In this document: piece by piece, positions 13,540 to 26,149 of the stretch | How the letters are laid out: the number at the start of each line of letters is the position of its first letter | Numbering within the stretch: the stretch's first letter is position 1 | Assembly (NCBI GenBank): GCA_963971305.1 | Contig: OZ020306.1 | Coordinates: 68,483,022 to 68,547,021, forward strand | Length of the DNA: 64,000 bases | Reading direction: 5' to 3' | Source: Arcuatula senhousia | Lineage: Eukaryota; Mollusca; Bivalvia; Mytilida; Mytilidae | Made by a program: the position numbers and the translations under genes | Notes under the pieces: model-generated | What the model saw: only the letters and a program-made list of their open reading frames with translations | Told to the model about the DNA's origin: nothing | Database searches by the model: none

Positions 13540-14000
13540 CCCTTGCGGGGCCTGGGTGGCGAATAGGCCCGCAGCAGAGCCTAGCTTGTCGTAAGAGGCG
13601 TCTAAGGGTCTTGGGATACTGACGTCGGGTCAGTGCTCAGCCCACATAACGACCAAGTGTGTACCCTAGGTGGCTAAATATGGTGGCCAGGTCTTTAATA
13701 CGGAAACCCTGACCGCTGACCATAGTGGGCCAACGTGTGTGGAGAGTGCTACGCATCATGCGCGTAAAAGACCCCTTTTTGGACCGCCAAATAGTGCACC
13801 ACATAGGCTTAATTTTCCGCCCCTACCCACCTCTCCCCTTTTCCTGACGTTGGTCCTTTGTTCCCACCCCACCCACATTTCATTTATCATCATCATTTCA
13901 TGTTCATTTTATTATTCTTTTTATGTTCATGCATCTCCTGTTAATAACCTATATAGATAGCGTTGCACGGGCGTAAAACACCAACTCACTCACTCACTCT
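13540..14000 (+). mobile_element. SINE-like element with (ACTC)n tail
   Basis: A block of higher GC and complexity than its flanks starts at CCTTGCGGGGCCTGGGTGGC and ends in CACCAACTCACTCACTCACT. The simple-repeat 3' tail and the internal GCGCGTAAAAGACCCCTTTT motif are typical of molluscan SINE-type retroposons. A related ACGTTAAAGACCCC motif occurs inverted near 37395-37415. The open frame at 13670-13960 lies inside it and is not regarded as a gene. A clear tRNA-type A/B box pair was not established. Confidence 0.55.
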
Positions 14001-14139
14001 CTATTAGTATGCATGTGTAGGACCAAGAGTTCCTGTCTGATTTCAAGTAAGCCAATCACTCGATTTCTGTTTGATACGGTAAACTTAACAGTACACCTTG
14101 TTTTCTTAATTTGTGAGATACCGAGTCTTCCTGAAATTC

Positions 14140-14272
14140 TTCAGGGCTGCTAACTTTTAGAATGTTGAAATTTGGTTTTTAATTATTTCTGTGGTCTTTC
14201 CTATGATATTCATTATAAAATTATGACAAAAATCGGGAAAACTCGTAATAAACGGGACATTGGCAGCCCTAA
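14140..14272. mobile_element. Small MITE-like inverted repeat
   Basis: Left end CAGGGCTGCTAAC and right end TTGGCAGCCCTAATT are inverted, imperfect matches about 130 bp apart. No coding capacity. Assignment rests on the ends alone. Confidence 0.4.
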
Positions 14273-15465
14273 TTCTTATACCTAAACCATTATACATGCA
14301 TGAACTCATCTGACCAGTCTTTTTAGCAAGTAAAATAGCCCGATAAAAGTACTATATATGATATATCGGACGAAACCGCATACCGGTTACAAAACAGCTT
14401 TAGCATTCTTGAGCCATGTTGTTTTAAGGCTAACCCCCTTGTATTCAAGTATTTTTGTACATATCCGCCTCACCTGAGGGGAAAATCTTTGATAATTTGA
14501 TAAAGACGTGCATTTTTTATCAATCCCTCGCACCTGTTTATAATCAAACGAGATTTTTCAAACGTTGAAAGGAACAATTTGGAAGAAATTTACAGTCTGA
14601 GTCAAAAACTGATAGAACTGCCAATCAACATCTAAAGCACACGTCGAAAGTTCTGAAAACCCAACAAAAAGCTCATCGCTCTTACAACTTCAAAACCTAA
14701 ATAAGGCTTTCATCCCATTTAATTGTAGACGTAGTTTAGTTAAGGAAATTTCATCAAGTTTTTGTGAAATTTTATACTAAAACAACAACGTAACAATACT
14801 ATTGCAAATTTGCTTTCACGCATGTTATAAAAGAGAATCTCGATAAAGTTGTTGTTTTTGGAAACCGAGAAGTTTTGGCCAAGTCATTTGTCGACGTGCC
14901 ACTGCATGTAAAATTAATGTTTGTCAAATTGGATTTTTATTTTTATGGAGATTCAAAATATAATTATTTGATAATTTGAAATCTTCATTTATTTCGAGTA
15001 GAAATAATTGGAAACTTACAATTATAAAAATACCGTCGCGTATTAATTGTTCTATAATAACCAAGTGAAAATTATATGAAGGGTCGTAGAAAACCTATAG
15101 ACAGAGAGGCTTATGTTCGATATTATACGCATTTTTGTTTTGTTTTGCTTCTACACATAACTTTAAGAAAGCCTGTAGTTGATATTTAGGGATTTTTATG
15201 AATCTTATGTATTGTAATTTTAGTCTTGGTCCAATGCAAGACGGCGAGCAGCGACCTCTGGTCACGAATTGAAGACTCAGTCTGACTGCTGGCTGTTTTC
15301 CATTGTGATTTTTTTAATTGCCGTTTCTTTATTTTGGTTGTGTCGCGTACACTTATTCCACATTTCTTTATCGTCTATTAAAAACATCTTGCGATGCCCA
15401 CTTTCATCCTTTTGGAAACACGGTATTCAAATCCCCCATATTCTAATAAAGTGAAGTAAGTGATG
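14273..15465. other. AT-rich intergenic DNA, nothing recognised
   Basis: No RNA gene, repeat or coding segment supported. The 15269-15454 frame is hydrophobic but lacks promoter, splice or family evidence. Confidence 0.4.
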
Positions 15466-15807
15466 TAAAGCCCAGTACACACGATGAAATTTATTTCATG
15501 AAATTAGTTGCATGCAACAAATTTCATCGTGTAAACCTGGAAATTTTGAGTTGCATGCAACTTTTTAAAAGTTTCATGAAGCGTTTTCTGAATAGAACAT
15601 TGCTCTATTTCAGAAAAAGTTGCATGCAACTTTTCTAGTGATAGACAATCAAATGATGTGCTTAGAGTAGGTCAAAAAGCACTTTACCATAGAGTAACAA
15701 GAAAATATCATGAAATTAATTTCATCATGTGAACAAAAAGTTTCATGCAACAAAAATTGCATGAAATTTATTTCATGAATTTAATTTCATCGTGTGTATC
15801 GGCCTTA
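15466..15807. mobile_element. Palindromic MITE rich in TTTCATGAAAT
   Basis: Terminal inverted repeats: left CAGTACACACGATGAAAT, right ATTTCATCGTGTGTATCGG. Between them, TTCATGAA and TTGCATGCAA palindromes recur (about 15490-15570, 15615-15635, 15705-15780), so nearly the whole element can form hairpins. Flanking TAAAG/CTTAA is consistent with a duplicated AT-rich target, though the exact target-site duplication is not fixed. Confidence 0.7.
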
Positions 15808-16104
15808 AGAGCTGTTTGTTTTACCAAAGAAATGACAATCGCAATGTTACTGACTTTATTTATACCGATATTTTTAACAAAAAAAAATGTGAATCCACTA
15901 GCAGGTAACCCTTTAGAATTTTTACCGGGATTTTTACTTTATACTTTCATAATTAATTGAAAACTACATAAACATTGAATTTAGACTAACTTTTAATTCG
16001 CACTCGCTTTTAGTTTTAGATACATAGGTTTATAAGATACGGGCACGTTAGAAACAAGCACTGAAGGAAACCGATAAAAAACTATAAATTTTGAAAATCT
16101 TAAC

Positions 16105-16143
16105 AACTCGTAAGAGAATATCGTATATGTGAAGGGGGGTATT
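16105..16143. repeat. Solo end of the 8261-8727 MITE family
   Basis: AACTCGTAAGAGAATATCG followed by TATATGTGAAGGGGGGTATTAGG matches the right end of the MITE at 8261-8727. No matching left end was found nearby, so this is a truncated copy. Confidence 0.6.
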
Positions 16144-16660
16144 AGGGGCAGGATTCATAATCAAAATCTTTTTTTTTAAAGTGAGATTTCTCTTTTCAAC
16201 ATTGGGATAGGCCTAGAAGAGCTGGATCTTGTCAGATTTTGATTTGAACATCTATCTAAATTGACAGGAAGGGCGATTTCTATATATTTTGCTGTCATCT
16301 TCAGTTATGGTTTTTGTTTTCAATTTGCAGGTTAGTAAACTGGATTCCGTTAAATTAGATACAAAACACCGGGGTGGATTAGCTTCCATCAACATTAACA
16401 GACGTCAAACACCTTTAGTTTACATGCGTTACCGGAAGCGGAACTAATTCGACACGTGACCTAGATAATAGGAATCGATGGTGTGGAAAATTGCAATTAG
16501 ATGGTAGATTATTCAATTATTTTGGCATTTATAACTGTATATTTAGCATTTTGATAATTTCATATGTATCTAAGGCTCTCAATAAAGAGATGTAGCAATA
16601 CAACACGTTATTAATTTGTTTGGAAGTTTAAACAGCTATCTGAAAACCCAATAAAATATA

Positions 16661-17288
16661 GCTGGAGCGGTGTTCTCGAAAGTATCCTAATATTTGTCTA
16701 AAGACGCGTCTAAAGTCAAATTTTGAGACCTAGTTTGGACCATCTTTAGACCATCCTAATCTGTTTCTCGAAACTATCTTAGACGCGTCTTTTGTTAGGA
16801 CGTCTCAATATAGATTTAATACAATTTTTATTCATACAAAATTTAATAATTAACTTTTTTAAAGAATATATTCCTCTGTGTGTACACCAAAAGGGCTACG
16901 ACTTGAATGGTAAAGCTAAAAGTCAACACTTCATTAGCTACAGTTTTTATTTTAAATTCATAACCATGTTGTCCTAAAATAATTAAAACAACATACAGGG
17001 TCATTGAAGTAAGTGAAAATAAGTTCAAAGTTACAAGTAAATCGATGATTAAATGTCATAAGGTGAACACCTGGACAAAATATAGTGAGTTATAGTGTAT
17101 AAAATAAGTAAAATTTAAGAATGCACGGTCTAAAGACATAAAATTTGGTGTCTTAGTTTTTGTCCTAAAATAAGACAAGAGCTTAAAATAGGACTGCTTC
17201 GAGAACACGACTTAAGACTATGACGAGTCTTTAGATGGTCTATAGACACGTCTTAGTCTTAAGATAGCTTCGAGAACACCACCCCTGG
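16661..17288. mobile_element. MITE with GGTGTTCTCGAA ends
   Basis: Left end GCGGTGTTCTCGAAAGTATC and the reverse complement of the right end (GTGGTGTTCTCGAAGCTATC) form terminal inverted repeats. Subterminal words (TAAAGACGCGTCTAAAG on the left; AGACACGTCTTAGTC and ATGGTCTATAGAC on the right) also pair. The termini resemble those of the 7665-9605 element (TTTTCGAAGGTATC), suggesting one superfamily. The small open frames inside (16792-16977, 16843-17028) are shadows. Confidence 0.7.
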
Positions 17289-20200
17289 TCTCCTTCTTTA
17301 TGTCATAAAATGAATCTCTTGTGGTATCAAACTACACATAAAAAAAATCTAAGGAATGGATTTTCGTTACATTCCAAGACATTTCTTCATTACATCTCCA
17401 ACAATGACAATCATAATTTTTAATATACACCATTGTACAAGTCTGTTTCAACTTTGAATAAGAAGGGTGTCAAGAACGTTTAGTTTCGTCTTGCAGTACA
17501 TTTGAAAAATAAAAGACAAATTGCACATAAACTTTCAATAGAAGTTCCCACTTTTTACATTTCCATATTATAAAAAAATCTTTAACTTTAATGTTTGTTT
17601 TTATCAAAAGTGATCGAAATATCTAATCTGAACTAAAGGGCGTTAAAATTTTATTTTTGAAATTCAGAATAAATGCATTTCACTACAACATTTTTCAGTT
17701 TATCTCATAAATTATATCATTGATACCGAAAGTGTGGTTTTACAATACGAAGTGACAAGCTAATGATAAAAGCGTGAATTGATTGACAGTCGGAAACTAT
17801 CTTGATTTATCAGTAAAGTCCGATCAATATCTTATTTTGGAACATGATGCGTAAATGCCAAGAAAACCGAATGACGGGGAAACTTTCTCAGGAAACTTTT
17901 GACAACTTAATCCGCCTGAAGCGCTGATAGTTTTAAGATTTTGGTAGATGTTCCCCCGTACTTTAATTCTACCACACACTTAGAAAGAATTTTGGTATCC
18001 TCATGGTCCTTCAAGAGTTGTTTTTTTTTTTTTGGCTGTGCAGTATCGCCTAACCTCACGGGTGTAATTTGACAATACTCAAACACAATTTTGATTAATA
18101 TATGTATATATGATCTGATCCATGTTTTTATATTTTCTTCAACATTCACAGTGGAATCTATAAATGCAAGATTAAAGCTTTTAAAATAAAATATCTATAA
18201 ATTCTGCAAATTTTAAATTAAACCAACAAACGAACGAAAGCACGAACAGACGGACTGAAAACATCGCAACCATGCGGATGGTGAACAACTTTGAAGATAA
18301 TATATCCATGATTTCCCCACTTAAATTATACGATAACTTTTCAACTTCAATCCCAGGACGTTTTTGCTAGTTAATGAAAGGAAAATCAAAATTCATTTGG
18401 GAGCTAATCAATTCAGATAAATCGGAAGATTATTAATCGAGCGCGCCCAGTGATGATGAGCCATCTTTGAAGATTTGAACATAAAACAAATTGATACTTT
18501 CACACATCGTCAAGTAAGAAACGAGCACGACCCGAGGGGATTTTTACTGCACATTCAAACATTTATGTATATCACCACAAATGAAAAGGAATCGAAAATG
18601 ATTGACAGCAAAGTATAGAATATTGCAGATGAAAATACTTTGAAGATTTTCGATTCTTATTTCATCTTTAGTTTGGTTTTAGCAGAATTTTGTCAATTTT
18701 AAACTTTCATTATTTTCTAAAAAGTTTTTCGAAAAAAAACTAAGGACCCTATACATATTGCCCACAAATGATATGTAAATAAAAGTATTGTTTCTTTTAT
18801 AGACAAAAAAAATTCTTTCAGCAGAAGAAATGATGAAAAAAATGACATTCATTTTGACCAAAGTCAAAAATATTTTGTCTTTTTAATTCTAAATCTATAC
18901 TTATGTTTTCTTCATTTGACAGAACGTTATAAGAAAACTTCATGTATAATTTGTGCTCTCTTTTTTGTGTTTTTATTTTTTTAAGAACATGCGTTTGTTT
19001 TTAATTGATGACCATTTCATTTCAAAAATAAAACAAGCATAGAAAAAAAATACTTCAAATATATGAATGAACAATGGAATCAAAATATGCAATGGTGAAA
19101 GCATTTTTGGAATAATCTGTCAAATTGACTGGCATTTATCAAACTTGTCAGTTGACTTTAGATTTTCGGTTCATTTCTAGAATAAAAACGATTTCTAAGT
19201 TTCCTGTAAAACATACGGGAGTTACTTTTTCCACCTCGATCCCGAAACTTGATAAAAGAAGGAGATATGAACCTGTTCTTTCGCTGTGGGATCTTTTCTG
19301 AAGCTGACACGATGTGTATACAGTGTTTACCAAAGTGATAGAAAACCGTTCGTAGATAACATTTTATTCCATCTTGATAAAAGAGCAAGAAATTTCTTGT
19401 ATATACAAATACAATCTGCTGCTCTAGAAATCTTTTCATCTAAAAACATCCGACCTATGCTTTATTAACGAGATGTTAAGTAGTTTCAACGAGGTCCTAA
19501 ATTGGTTTATAAACTATGCTTGTTTGAAAACTAAATTTTCTTGTTGACTCTAAACATTATATATTGTTTTTGAAAACAGATTGTATTAACAGAGTCAATT
19601 TAGTGTTCATTTAACAAAACGCGAACAATATTTGAGATTTTATAGAAATTTTATTGATATTTTGTTTAGGGTATTCTTTTGATATATTTTTGTTTCGTTT
19701 AAGATTATGAAGAGATGGAAAAATATTTGTGTTGACACAAAATTCTCCCATTTGTCATGAGTTTACGCTATCAATTCACGGTATCAAAATAAACCCCCGA
19801 ACACCCTCTAGTTGTGGAATATTTAAGAAAGAAAATTTCAATGCAATTCACCCATGTAGAAAAAACTATATCCAAATCTCTCCGCCTTAGAAAAACATTT
19901 CTTATGGTTACTATATGTCTCGGAGGTAAATTTTTGTAATTTGATTAAAATCTACTAAAATTGAAAATAAATATAATTGAAACTTGTCCCGTGCGTTTCA
20001 TCTGGAATAATTGATAATTTTCTCCCTATACAATACACACATGGTTTAGTGGGTATTTGCTTAATTAAGAAATGTCACTCACCAAAATGACAAGACAAAA
20101 TATTTCGGACAATTTTACTGACCATTTGAATTTCCCCATATTTGACCACAAGACGCATAGTTTTAGTGCGTGCCCTTTCTAGGATTCTTCGAATCAGTTT

Positions 20201-21942
20201 CCTGCTTATGTTTTCAAGTATATTTTTCCGACTAAACGAACTTTTTGTTATTTGTTATTTTAAAAGGAAATTTTCTTTCAAACCAAAATAATAATGTCAG
20301 ACCAATTATTATTATCTTTTTTTAAAATAGGAGAGGTGGAGAACAATTCCTTCTTGTACATTGGAGTTTTTCTTTCCTGATTTTTTTACAGGAAACTTCA
20401 CAGGAAACTCCAAAGATGAAAAATGCTAAATAGCTTCTAAGTGAATTAAATATAAACATATAGATATTTAATAATCTCGATGCTTAAGATGCACAAGTCG
20501 TTGATACTTAACATTTTTTTTTAAATTACACAAAAAATTTAAAAAATAAATATTCCTTAACTTCAAAATAATATATTCAAAAGCATTGTTAAAACTTACA
20601 AACAAACGAAGCTAAATAAACATATTAACTAACTAAAAAAGCAAAATTTGTTTTTGAAATTGTTATACTTGTTTATTGATATGGAATTTATGTATTAATC
20701 TAAAATTACAAAAATTCCAAATGCCTTTTAAATGATTTTCGAAGCCCTGATTACAAATATCAAAATATATCAGTTAAAAGTTTCAAAATTTTATGAATGT
20801 TAAATAAATGTGAAATTAAATAGCAAAACTTTTTATCACTTGAAAATTTAATACCATGATTTTAAACTGTGGAATATCTCTCTCAATATGACACCCTTTA
20901 AATGACATTTACATGAGCCCCATGTCAAGTTTGGAATGGATGAAGGGACAGCTAAATACCTGAATCAAATTACCCGAGCACAACCCGGAGATACGATAAC
21001 GGACTCGTACGGAGCGTACAAGTCACAATTTATGTTGGATCTCCAACTTTTTAAAAACTTTTCATTTTCAATTATTTTGACGAGTCTTCTCAAATTATCT
21101 GGTCACCAACTATTACGCTATGACACTTGTAGAAAAGAACATTTTCAGGCTCAGCATTCGGTGTAATTTTAATTAAATATGATATACGCAACCTTGGGTC
21201 TGGTATACTTAAACCTAGTAGGGGTATGACAAATCCCGAGTAAATATCATGTTATTATTCATAACTAATTTAATGTTTTCTTAACATTGTGTTGTCATAT
21301 TTTTTATGAAATAGAAAGCCGTTGTATACATACTGGTCTTTCCGCATTTAAAGAAATTGTATCTTTTTACTTACGGTTTAGTATTAAAAATAAACTTGCA
21401 ACAAAAGAGTTTAAAGACGAAGGTGCTTCATCGTCTGTAATTTTCAGTTTTGTTATTTTTGTCGTTGTTGCAAAAGGTCAGTCTCTATAAGTAAATGGGT
21501 TGCTTGACTTATAAACCCCTCCATAAAAAAGAGGAAATGCTTTGCAAAATACATATTAAGTGCGCGAATTCTTGTCAAGTATTTTTTTTAATTTTCTAAA
21601 AATAGTCAGTGATGAACTTTTTTTTATTTCAATAGACTTCATAAGTAGAACACCTCACCAAGAGTCGAAAAAAAGCTAAATACTGCCAATTTCTTTCTTT
21701 TTTCTGACTTGTCAAAAATGTGTTGATAATTTAGCGTTCATCAGAGCAGACTAACGGATTCCACGTGTTACGAGGCAAGAATCATAATTACTTATCTTAC
21801 ATACTTATATACATTTAGTGTGATAATTCGCTCTCTTTCTGTGGGAATAATTAAGCGCATTATTGTCATAATTTGTCAGTAATTTGAGAAACAGCGTGGA
21901 AAATGGCCAACGGTACTTCGACGATTTCTTTATCCCTCATTT
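17289..21942. other. AT-rich intergenic DNA upstream of FoxC
   Basis: No gene supported. A slightly GC-richer block at about 20930-21050 (with ACCCGAGCACAACCCGG and GTACGGAGCGTAC) sits in a + strand open frame of 76 codons with no recognisable family. It could be a coding relic or conserved non-coding DNA. Another mixed-composition block is at about 18420-18545. Confidence 0.35.
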
Positions 21943-22025
21943 ATTGCGTTCGAAATTCTTACCGTTGTTAACATTGCATCCTTTATTTCTAAGTTGCGTT
22001 CGAAATTACTCTCGTTGTTAACATT
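21943..22025. repeat. Local direct duplication upstream of FoxC
   Basis: TTGCGTTCGAAATTCTTACC then GTTGTTAACATT at 21943-21975 is repeated as TTGCGTTCGAAATTACTCTC then GTTGTTAACATT at 21993-22025, a 50-base offset. Each copy carries GTTAAC. It lies about 0.8-0.9 kb upstream of the FoxC start and could be a duplicated regulatory block (inference). Confidence 0.5.
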
Positions 22026-22530
22026 TCGTCATTTGCACAGGTCGTATTTCTAATTTTCATCGCCTTTGTGAAGATTTTTTTTTTCTTGTGTTAAAACGAT
22101 ATTTTTTTCCAGAAAGAAATGTGATCTTTCTATTCAAGTATTTTTTTTATTAAGTGGCCAAGCACATCTTAATTTTAGAGTAAAGTTAAAATTAAAGGTC
22201 TAACTATTGTTAAAGAAATAAACCAAGCCGATTTTCAGCTGCAACTTTGCATAATAAAATAACAAAAATATAGGATATCGTTTTAACGTGTCTTTTTTTG
22301 ATAGTTGAAACTGAAAACTTCTTTTATTTAATTTCATACGTGCATATGGCGAATTTGATTAAAGCTGAACAGTTATTTTTCGCTTGTCAAATTCAGTTAA
22401 ATGAAATCTTTCCTTTCTTCACATCTATTTATTACAAAATTAATTCATATTCATTAAATGTATACCACCATTGAAAAATAATCGTTAGAAATTGTCAATT
22501 ATTTTGTAAACTTTTCCTCTGTCTGTTTAA

Positions 22531-22664
22531 CCAATGTGTGTGGCCAATTTGATAATTGATAAACAAGATCTATGTTTTCATTGGACTTGATGATTGGGTA
22601 GGCGGAGCCTGCTTCCTTATTTGGGATGGCATCATGGAGCGGTTGAAGATGCCGATTATAAGGG
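22531..22664 (+). promoter_or_regulatory. Putative FoxC core promoter
   Basis: A cluster of promoter-like words lies 175-310 bases upstream of the FoxC ATG. CCAAT occurs at 22531 and 22544, the reverse ATTGG at about 22580 and 22593, and TTGATAAACAAG (a forkhead-type site) at 22556-22567. GGTAGGCGGAGCC (GC-box-like) starts near 22597 and TATAAGGG is at 22657-22664. The order and distance suit a TATA promoter with a start near 22690 and a ~150-base leader. Start-site position is inferred. Confidence 0.45.
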
Positions 22665-22838
22665 TAAAAGGATCAAATCTATCTTTGCTTATAATAACAG
22701 TCCTTCGATCGTTGAGTATAGAATAAGTGTAAAACAGACATTTCGAATATAAACATTTTCAAAGTGATTGTAAAAAATTACGTGAATTCTCAGCCTACTT
22801 GTTAAAAATACGAAACATTTGTCGGGAAGGAAACGTAA

Positions 22839-24224
22839 ATGGTGAACATGCAACCGGGGACGTTGCAACGTTTTCACAGCAATGGAGTTTCTAGTCTACC
22901 AAACGGACCGAGCCTTACAAGTATGATGCCTGCATTGTTTGGGGACCAAAATTATTACCGGCATGGAGGATACATGGCCATGAACATGAACAGTATGGCT
23001 GCCATGTATGGGGACCAGTATTCTGCTATGGGACGTCCGTCGCCTTATTCACCGTATGGTCACCACCAGAGCGCCAAAGACATGGTAAAGCCGCCGTACA
23101 GCTATATCGCACTGATTGCAATGGCCATTCAAAGTGCCCCGGACAAGAAAGTGACTTTAAATGGGATTTATCAATTTATAATGGACCGTTTCCCTTTTTA
23201 TCGTGAAAATAAGCAAGGATGGCAAAACAGTATACGACACAACTTGTCTTTAAACGAGTGTTTCATTAAAGTGCCACGAGATGACAAAAAGCCGGGCAAG
23301 GGGAGCTACTGGTCTTTGGACCCCGAGAGCTACAACATGTTTGACAACGGCAGTTATCTTCGAAGGAGGAGGCGATTTAAGAAAAAGAAGGACATGGAGA
23401 GACAATTGGACGGGGAAAAATCAGACAAGATGAAACATGGCGACAGTAGCGACGAAGAGATCAACAGAAACGGCGATTGTGGCAATTCTGAATATTCTGA
23501 CAATTCTGGAAGCCCACAAAAGTATGATATTCGCAGGAAATCACCAAGTTTAGAAACGAACATGCCGCCGAAAATGGAACCTATTGAACATCAGACATCG
23601 AACAGTCTACAGGAACCTCATATAGAACCCCGCCAGAGCCCAAATACGCTTCCGATCCCCGGCGATCCTATGATTCCTAGTCCGCCTTCAACTTTTACCG
23701 TGGAAAATCTAGTTCAAAATTCAGTTAATTGTGAAATGACTGGTTGTAACTTTTTGTCTGGAAGGCAAAGTCTAAATTCGGCGCTACCTTATTCGAGATC
23801 GTCTGATTTATACCGAAATCTTGGATCGTGTGGTCAGACATCACCCCAAGGACCAAACTACACTTATCCAACCTCTTCACTTGTTCAACAACATAATAAT
23901 TCAATTTCTGGAGTGAACAATGAGGACAATATTGATCCACCGTCTCCAGCTCACGCGCACGCGACACTGTCGTCTGCAAACAGTGTCAACCCCGCCATGT
24001 TTCAAACCTACGGACGACCGAATGGTTGGTATGTTTCTAGCACCCCTGACTTTTCGCATCATGGAGCGGAATTTCCAGCTGGCACTTTCGGGAGTGTTCG
24101 GGACATGTTTGAAAGCCAAAGACTTTTAGGACAAGGAGGTCAAGGTTCGTCTCAATCAAGTTGTCAACTAGCTGCATTTAGGACACCTTACAAATCGTAC
24201 GCCTGTGAGTACAGCAAGTTTTAA
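22839..24224 (+). CDS. FoxC: Forkhead box C transcription factor
   Basis: Single-exon gene of 461 residues, from an ATG 15 bases after an in-frame stop (TAA in GTAAATGG context is out of frame; no better ATG upstream). Residues 81-182 are a complete forkhead DNA-binding domain: it opens [18 protein letters not shown], has the recognition helix [12 protein letters not shown] at 128-139, and ends in the basic [10 protein letters not shown] wing at 175-184. The [10 protein letters not shown] start, the [20 protein letters not shown] stretch and the C-terminal YSKF mark FoxC rather than FoxF, FoxL1 or FoxD. The N-terminal [11 protein letters not shown] block resembles the vertebrate FOXC start. 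FTVENLVQ at 286-293 is an EH1-like corepressor motif. A Ser/Asp/Glu-rich linker follows the domain. FoxC proteins are nuclear regulators of mesoderm development. Lack of introns is normal for the family. No FoxL1 or FoxF partner lies in this window. Confidence 0.97.
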   Translation: MVNMQPGTLQRFHSNGVSSLPNGPSLTSMMPALFGDQNYYRHGGYMAMNMNSMAAMYGDQYSAMGRPSPYSPYGHHQSAKDMVKPPYSYIALIAMAIQSAPDKKVTLNGIYQFIMDRFPFYRENKQGWQNSIRHNLSLNECFIKVPRDDKKPGKGSYWSLDPESYNMFDNGSYLRRRRRFKKKKDMERQLDGEKSDKMKHGDSSDEEINRNGDCGNSEYSDNSGSPQKYDIRRKSPSLETNMPPKMEPIEHQTSNSLQEPHIEPRQSPNTLPIPGDPMIPSPPSTFTVENLVQNSVNCEMTGCNFLSGRQSLNSALPYSRSSDLYRNLGSCGQTSPQGPNYTYPTSSLVQQHNNSISGVNNEDNIDPPSPAHAHATLSSANSVNPAMFQTYGRPNGWYVSSTPDFSHHGAEFPAGTFGSVRDMFESQRLLGQGGQGSSQSSCQLAAFRTPYKSYACEYSKF

Positions 24225-26149
24225 TGATGTTTCCCGCGTTTAAATCTATTTTCCGTATGTACGATATGTCTTTGTTCTGGAAATGTACTTAGCCGAGAGG
24301 TTACGTTCGGTTCTCTGCTGGCGTGTAACATTTAGAATGACCCGTTCCTCCCATCTACGCTGAAAGACGCCCGTGACATTGGGGCCCTGACATAATCAGA
24401 ATTGTGTAATTGCTAACATTCCAATTAATATTATTTGCACTTAAAACGAGAAGACATTTTAATTTACAATGTAGAAAAATGTTATGAAATTTTTAGGTAT
24501 GTAGATTTTCAGTCCCTTTGAGAAATATTAAAAACTTGCCAATTTTTAATGTTTAGTCTTTTTGTGTTTTATTTAATGTATGTAATAATATTATTCTTAA
24601 GTCAAAATATTATTTTATCCATAATTTATTACAAATAGCACTCTACAAAGCTTGAACAGTTGCAGTTACTTCATAATTAAAAGCTTTGAAATATTAATCA
24701 CAAAAACATGCTTTTAATATATATTTTTTGTAAATAATTATTACAATAATGAATTTTTTATGCCTTTAACATTTGAAAAAAATATATAAAGCTAAAATTT
24801 TAACCATAAAAATTGTACTCTTTTCTTCTGAAACAATTGATTACATATCAGAGTGAAATCCCTCTTTTTCTTAGGTCAAATTGTTTTGACTTTAATTTAG
24901 TAAGGACAGGAAAATATCATTCATTTCTATAATATCATTGGTTAATTTCGCTTCATAAATAATCGAAATTTAAATTGAAAATTAGATTCATTCAATGTGA
25001 CATTTAAATGAAATTAGATTCATGAAAAACATGCATTTAATTGATTTCAAAATAAATATTTCTTTTAACTCTTTGCTTTAGACGATTTGTACTCTTTTAA
25101 AAAGCTGTTAGAAATATTATAATATATTAATTTGGTCATCAGTAATATAATCCTAAATTAAAGATCCCCCTTGGCTTATTATTTCAATGTTTCAATTCAA
25201 TTTTTTAAATTGATAAAATTAATCATAAAGTTAGCTTTTAGATAATTGAAAAAGTGTATATACTTTCAAAACATCTAGTTTTTATACAAAATATTTTGAT
25301 TTAATTTTAAACATGATTTCAAAGTATTTAAACAAATCTTTCCTTTTAAATCAATATGCAAATCATAATATTTTTATTTCAAAAATTAGGATTTTTATTA
25401 TTTATTTTGCACAAAAAATAGCTAAAATCTAAAATCTAAAACAAAAACACACTCAGTTGACCTGTAATTTGAGTATTTATTTGCCCGGCTACATCGTACA
25501 TTTCTACATTTTGTAAATTCACAGGAAATGTTGTGTAACCCGAATACACCAACTTATTTTTACTTCAAAAAGAGCGAATCTTTTGTTGACAAACTAAATA
25601 GTGATTCATAAAGGGGAAAAACGATCCCGTAAAGAATTTATTTTGGTCTTCATCTAATTGTAAAAACAGAAGGTGAAAAGATTTTTTTTTCAGATTGCTC
25701 AACGTGTAGACATACTACAAAGTGATATATTTAAACCTGTAAAAATATAATGCATTGAAATAGCTGATAATTTCTAAGTTTAAAATTATAAACAAAAGTA
25801 AAATTAGGCTAATAAGAAGGAAAATATATAGTAACTGCTAGACTTAATTTTTTTACTAAAAGAGATTTTCGCTTCATTTAAAATATTGAGCTAATTTTAT
25901 AATTAAAGAAAAAAAATTTCTCCCTTCTGATAAAATTGTAATAGAATACACACATTTTAGATAATAATCAAATAGTTTTAAGCTCATGTTAAAACAACTT
26001 GAACTATAAGAAAAAGTTACGGTATATACATATTTTTAAAAAGCACAGAATAAAAAATTAGAAAATGCACTGAACACACAACAATGCACAATATGCCAGA
26101 GATTATGAAAAACACTCAACAAATTAATCACATGCATTTTATTTAAAAA
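24225..26149. other. FoxC 3' region and AT-rich DNA
   Basis: About the first 350 bases keep mixed composition and are probably 3' UTR. ATTAAA near 24528 and AATAAA near 25050 are possible polyadenylation signals, but neither can be chosen. The rest is strongly AT-rich with no supported feature. Confidence 0.35.

Noticed and set aside
23354..24129. Antisense and shifted frames over FoxC
   Set aside because: Shadows of the intact FoxC frame.
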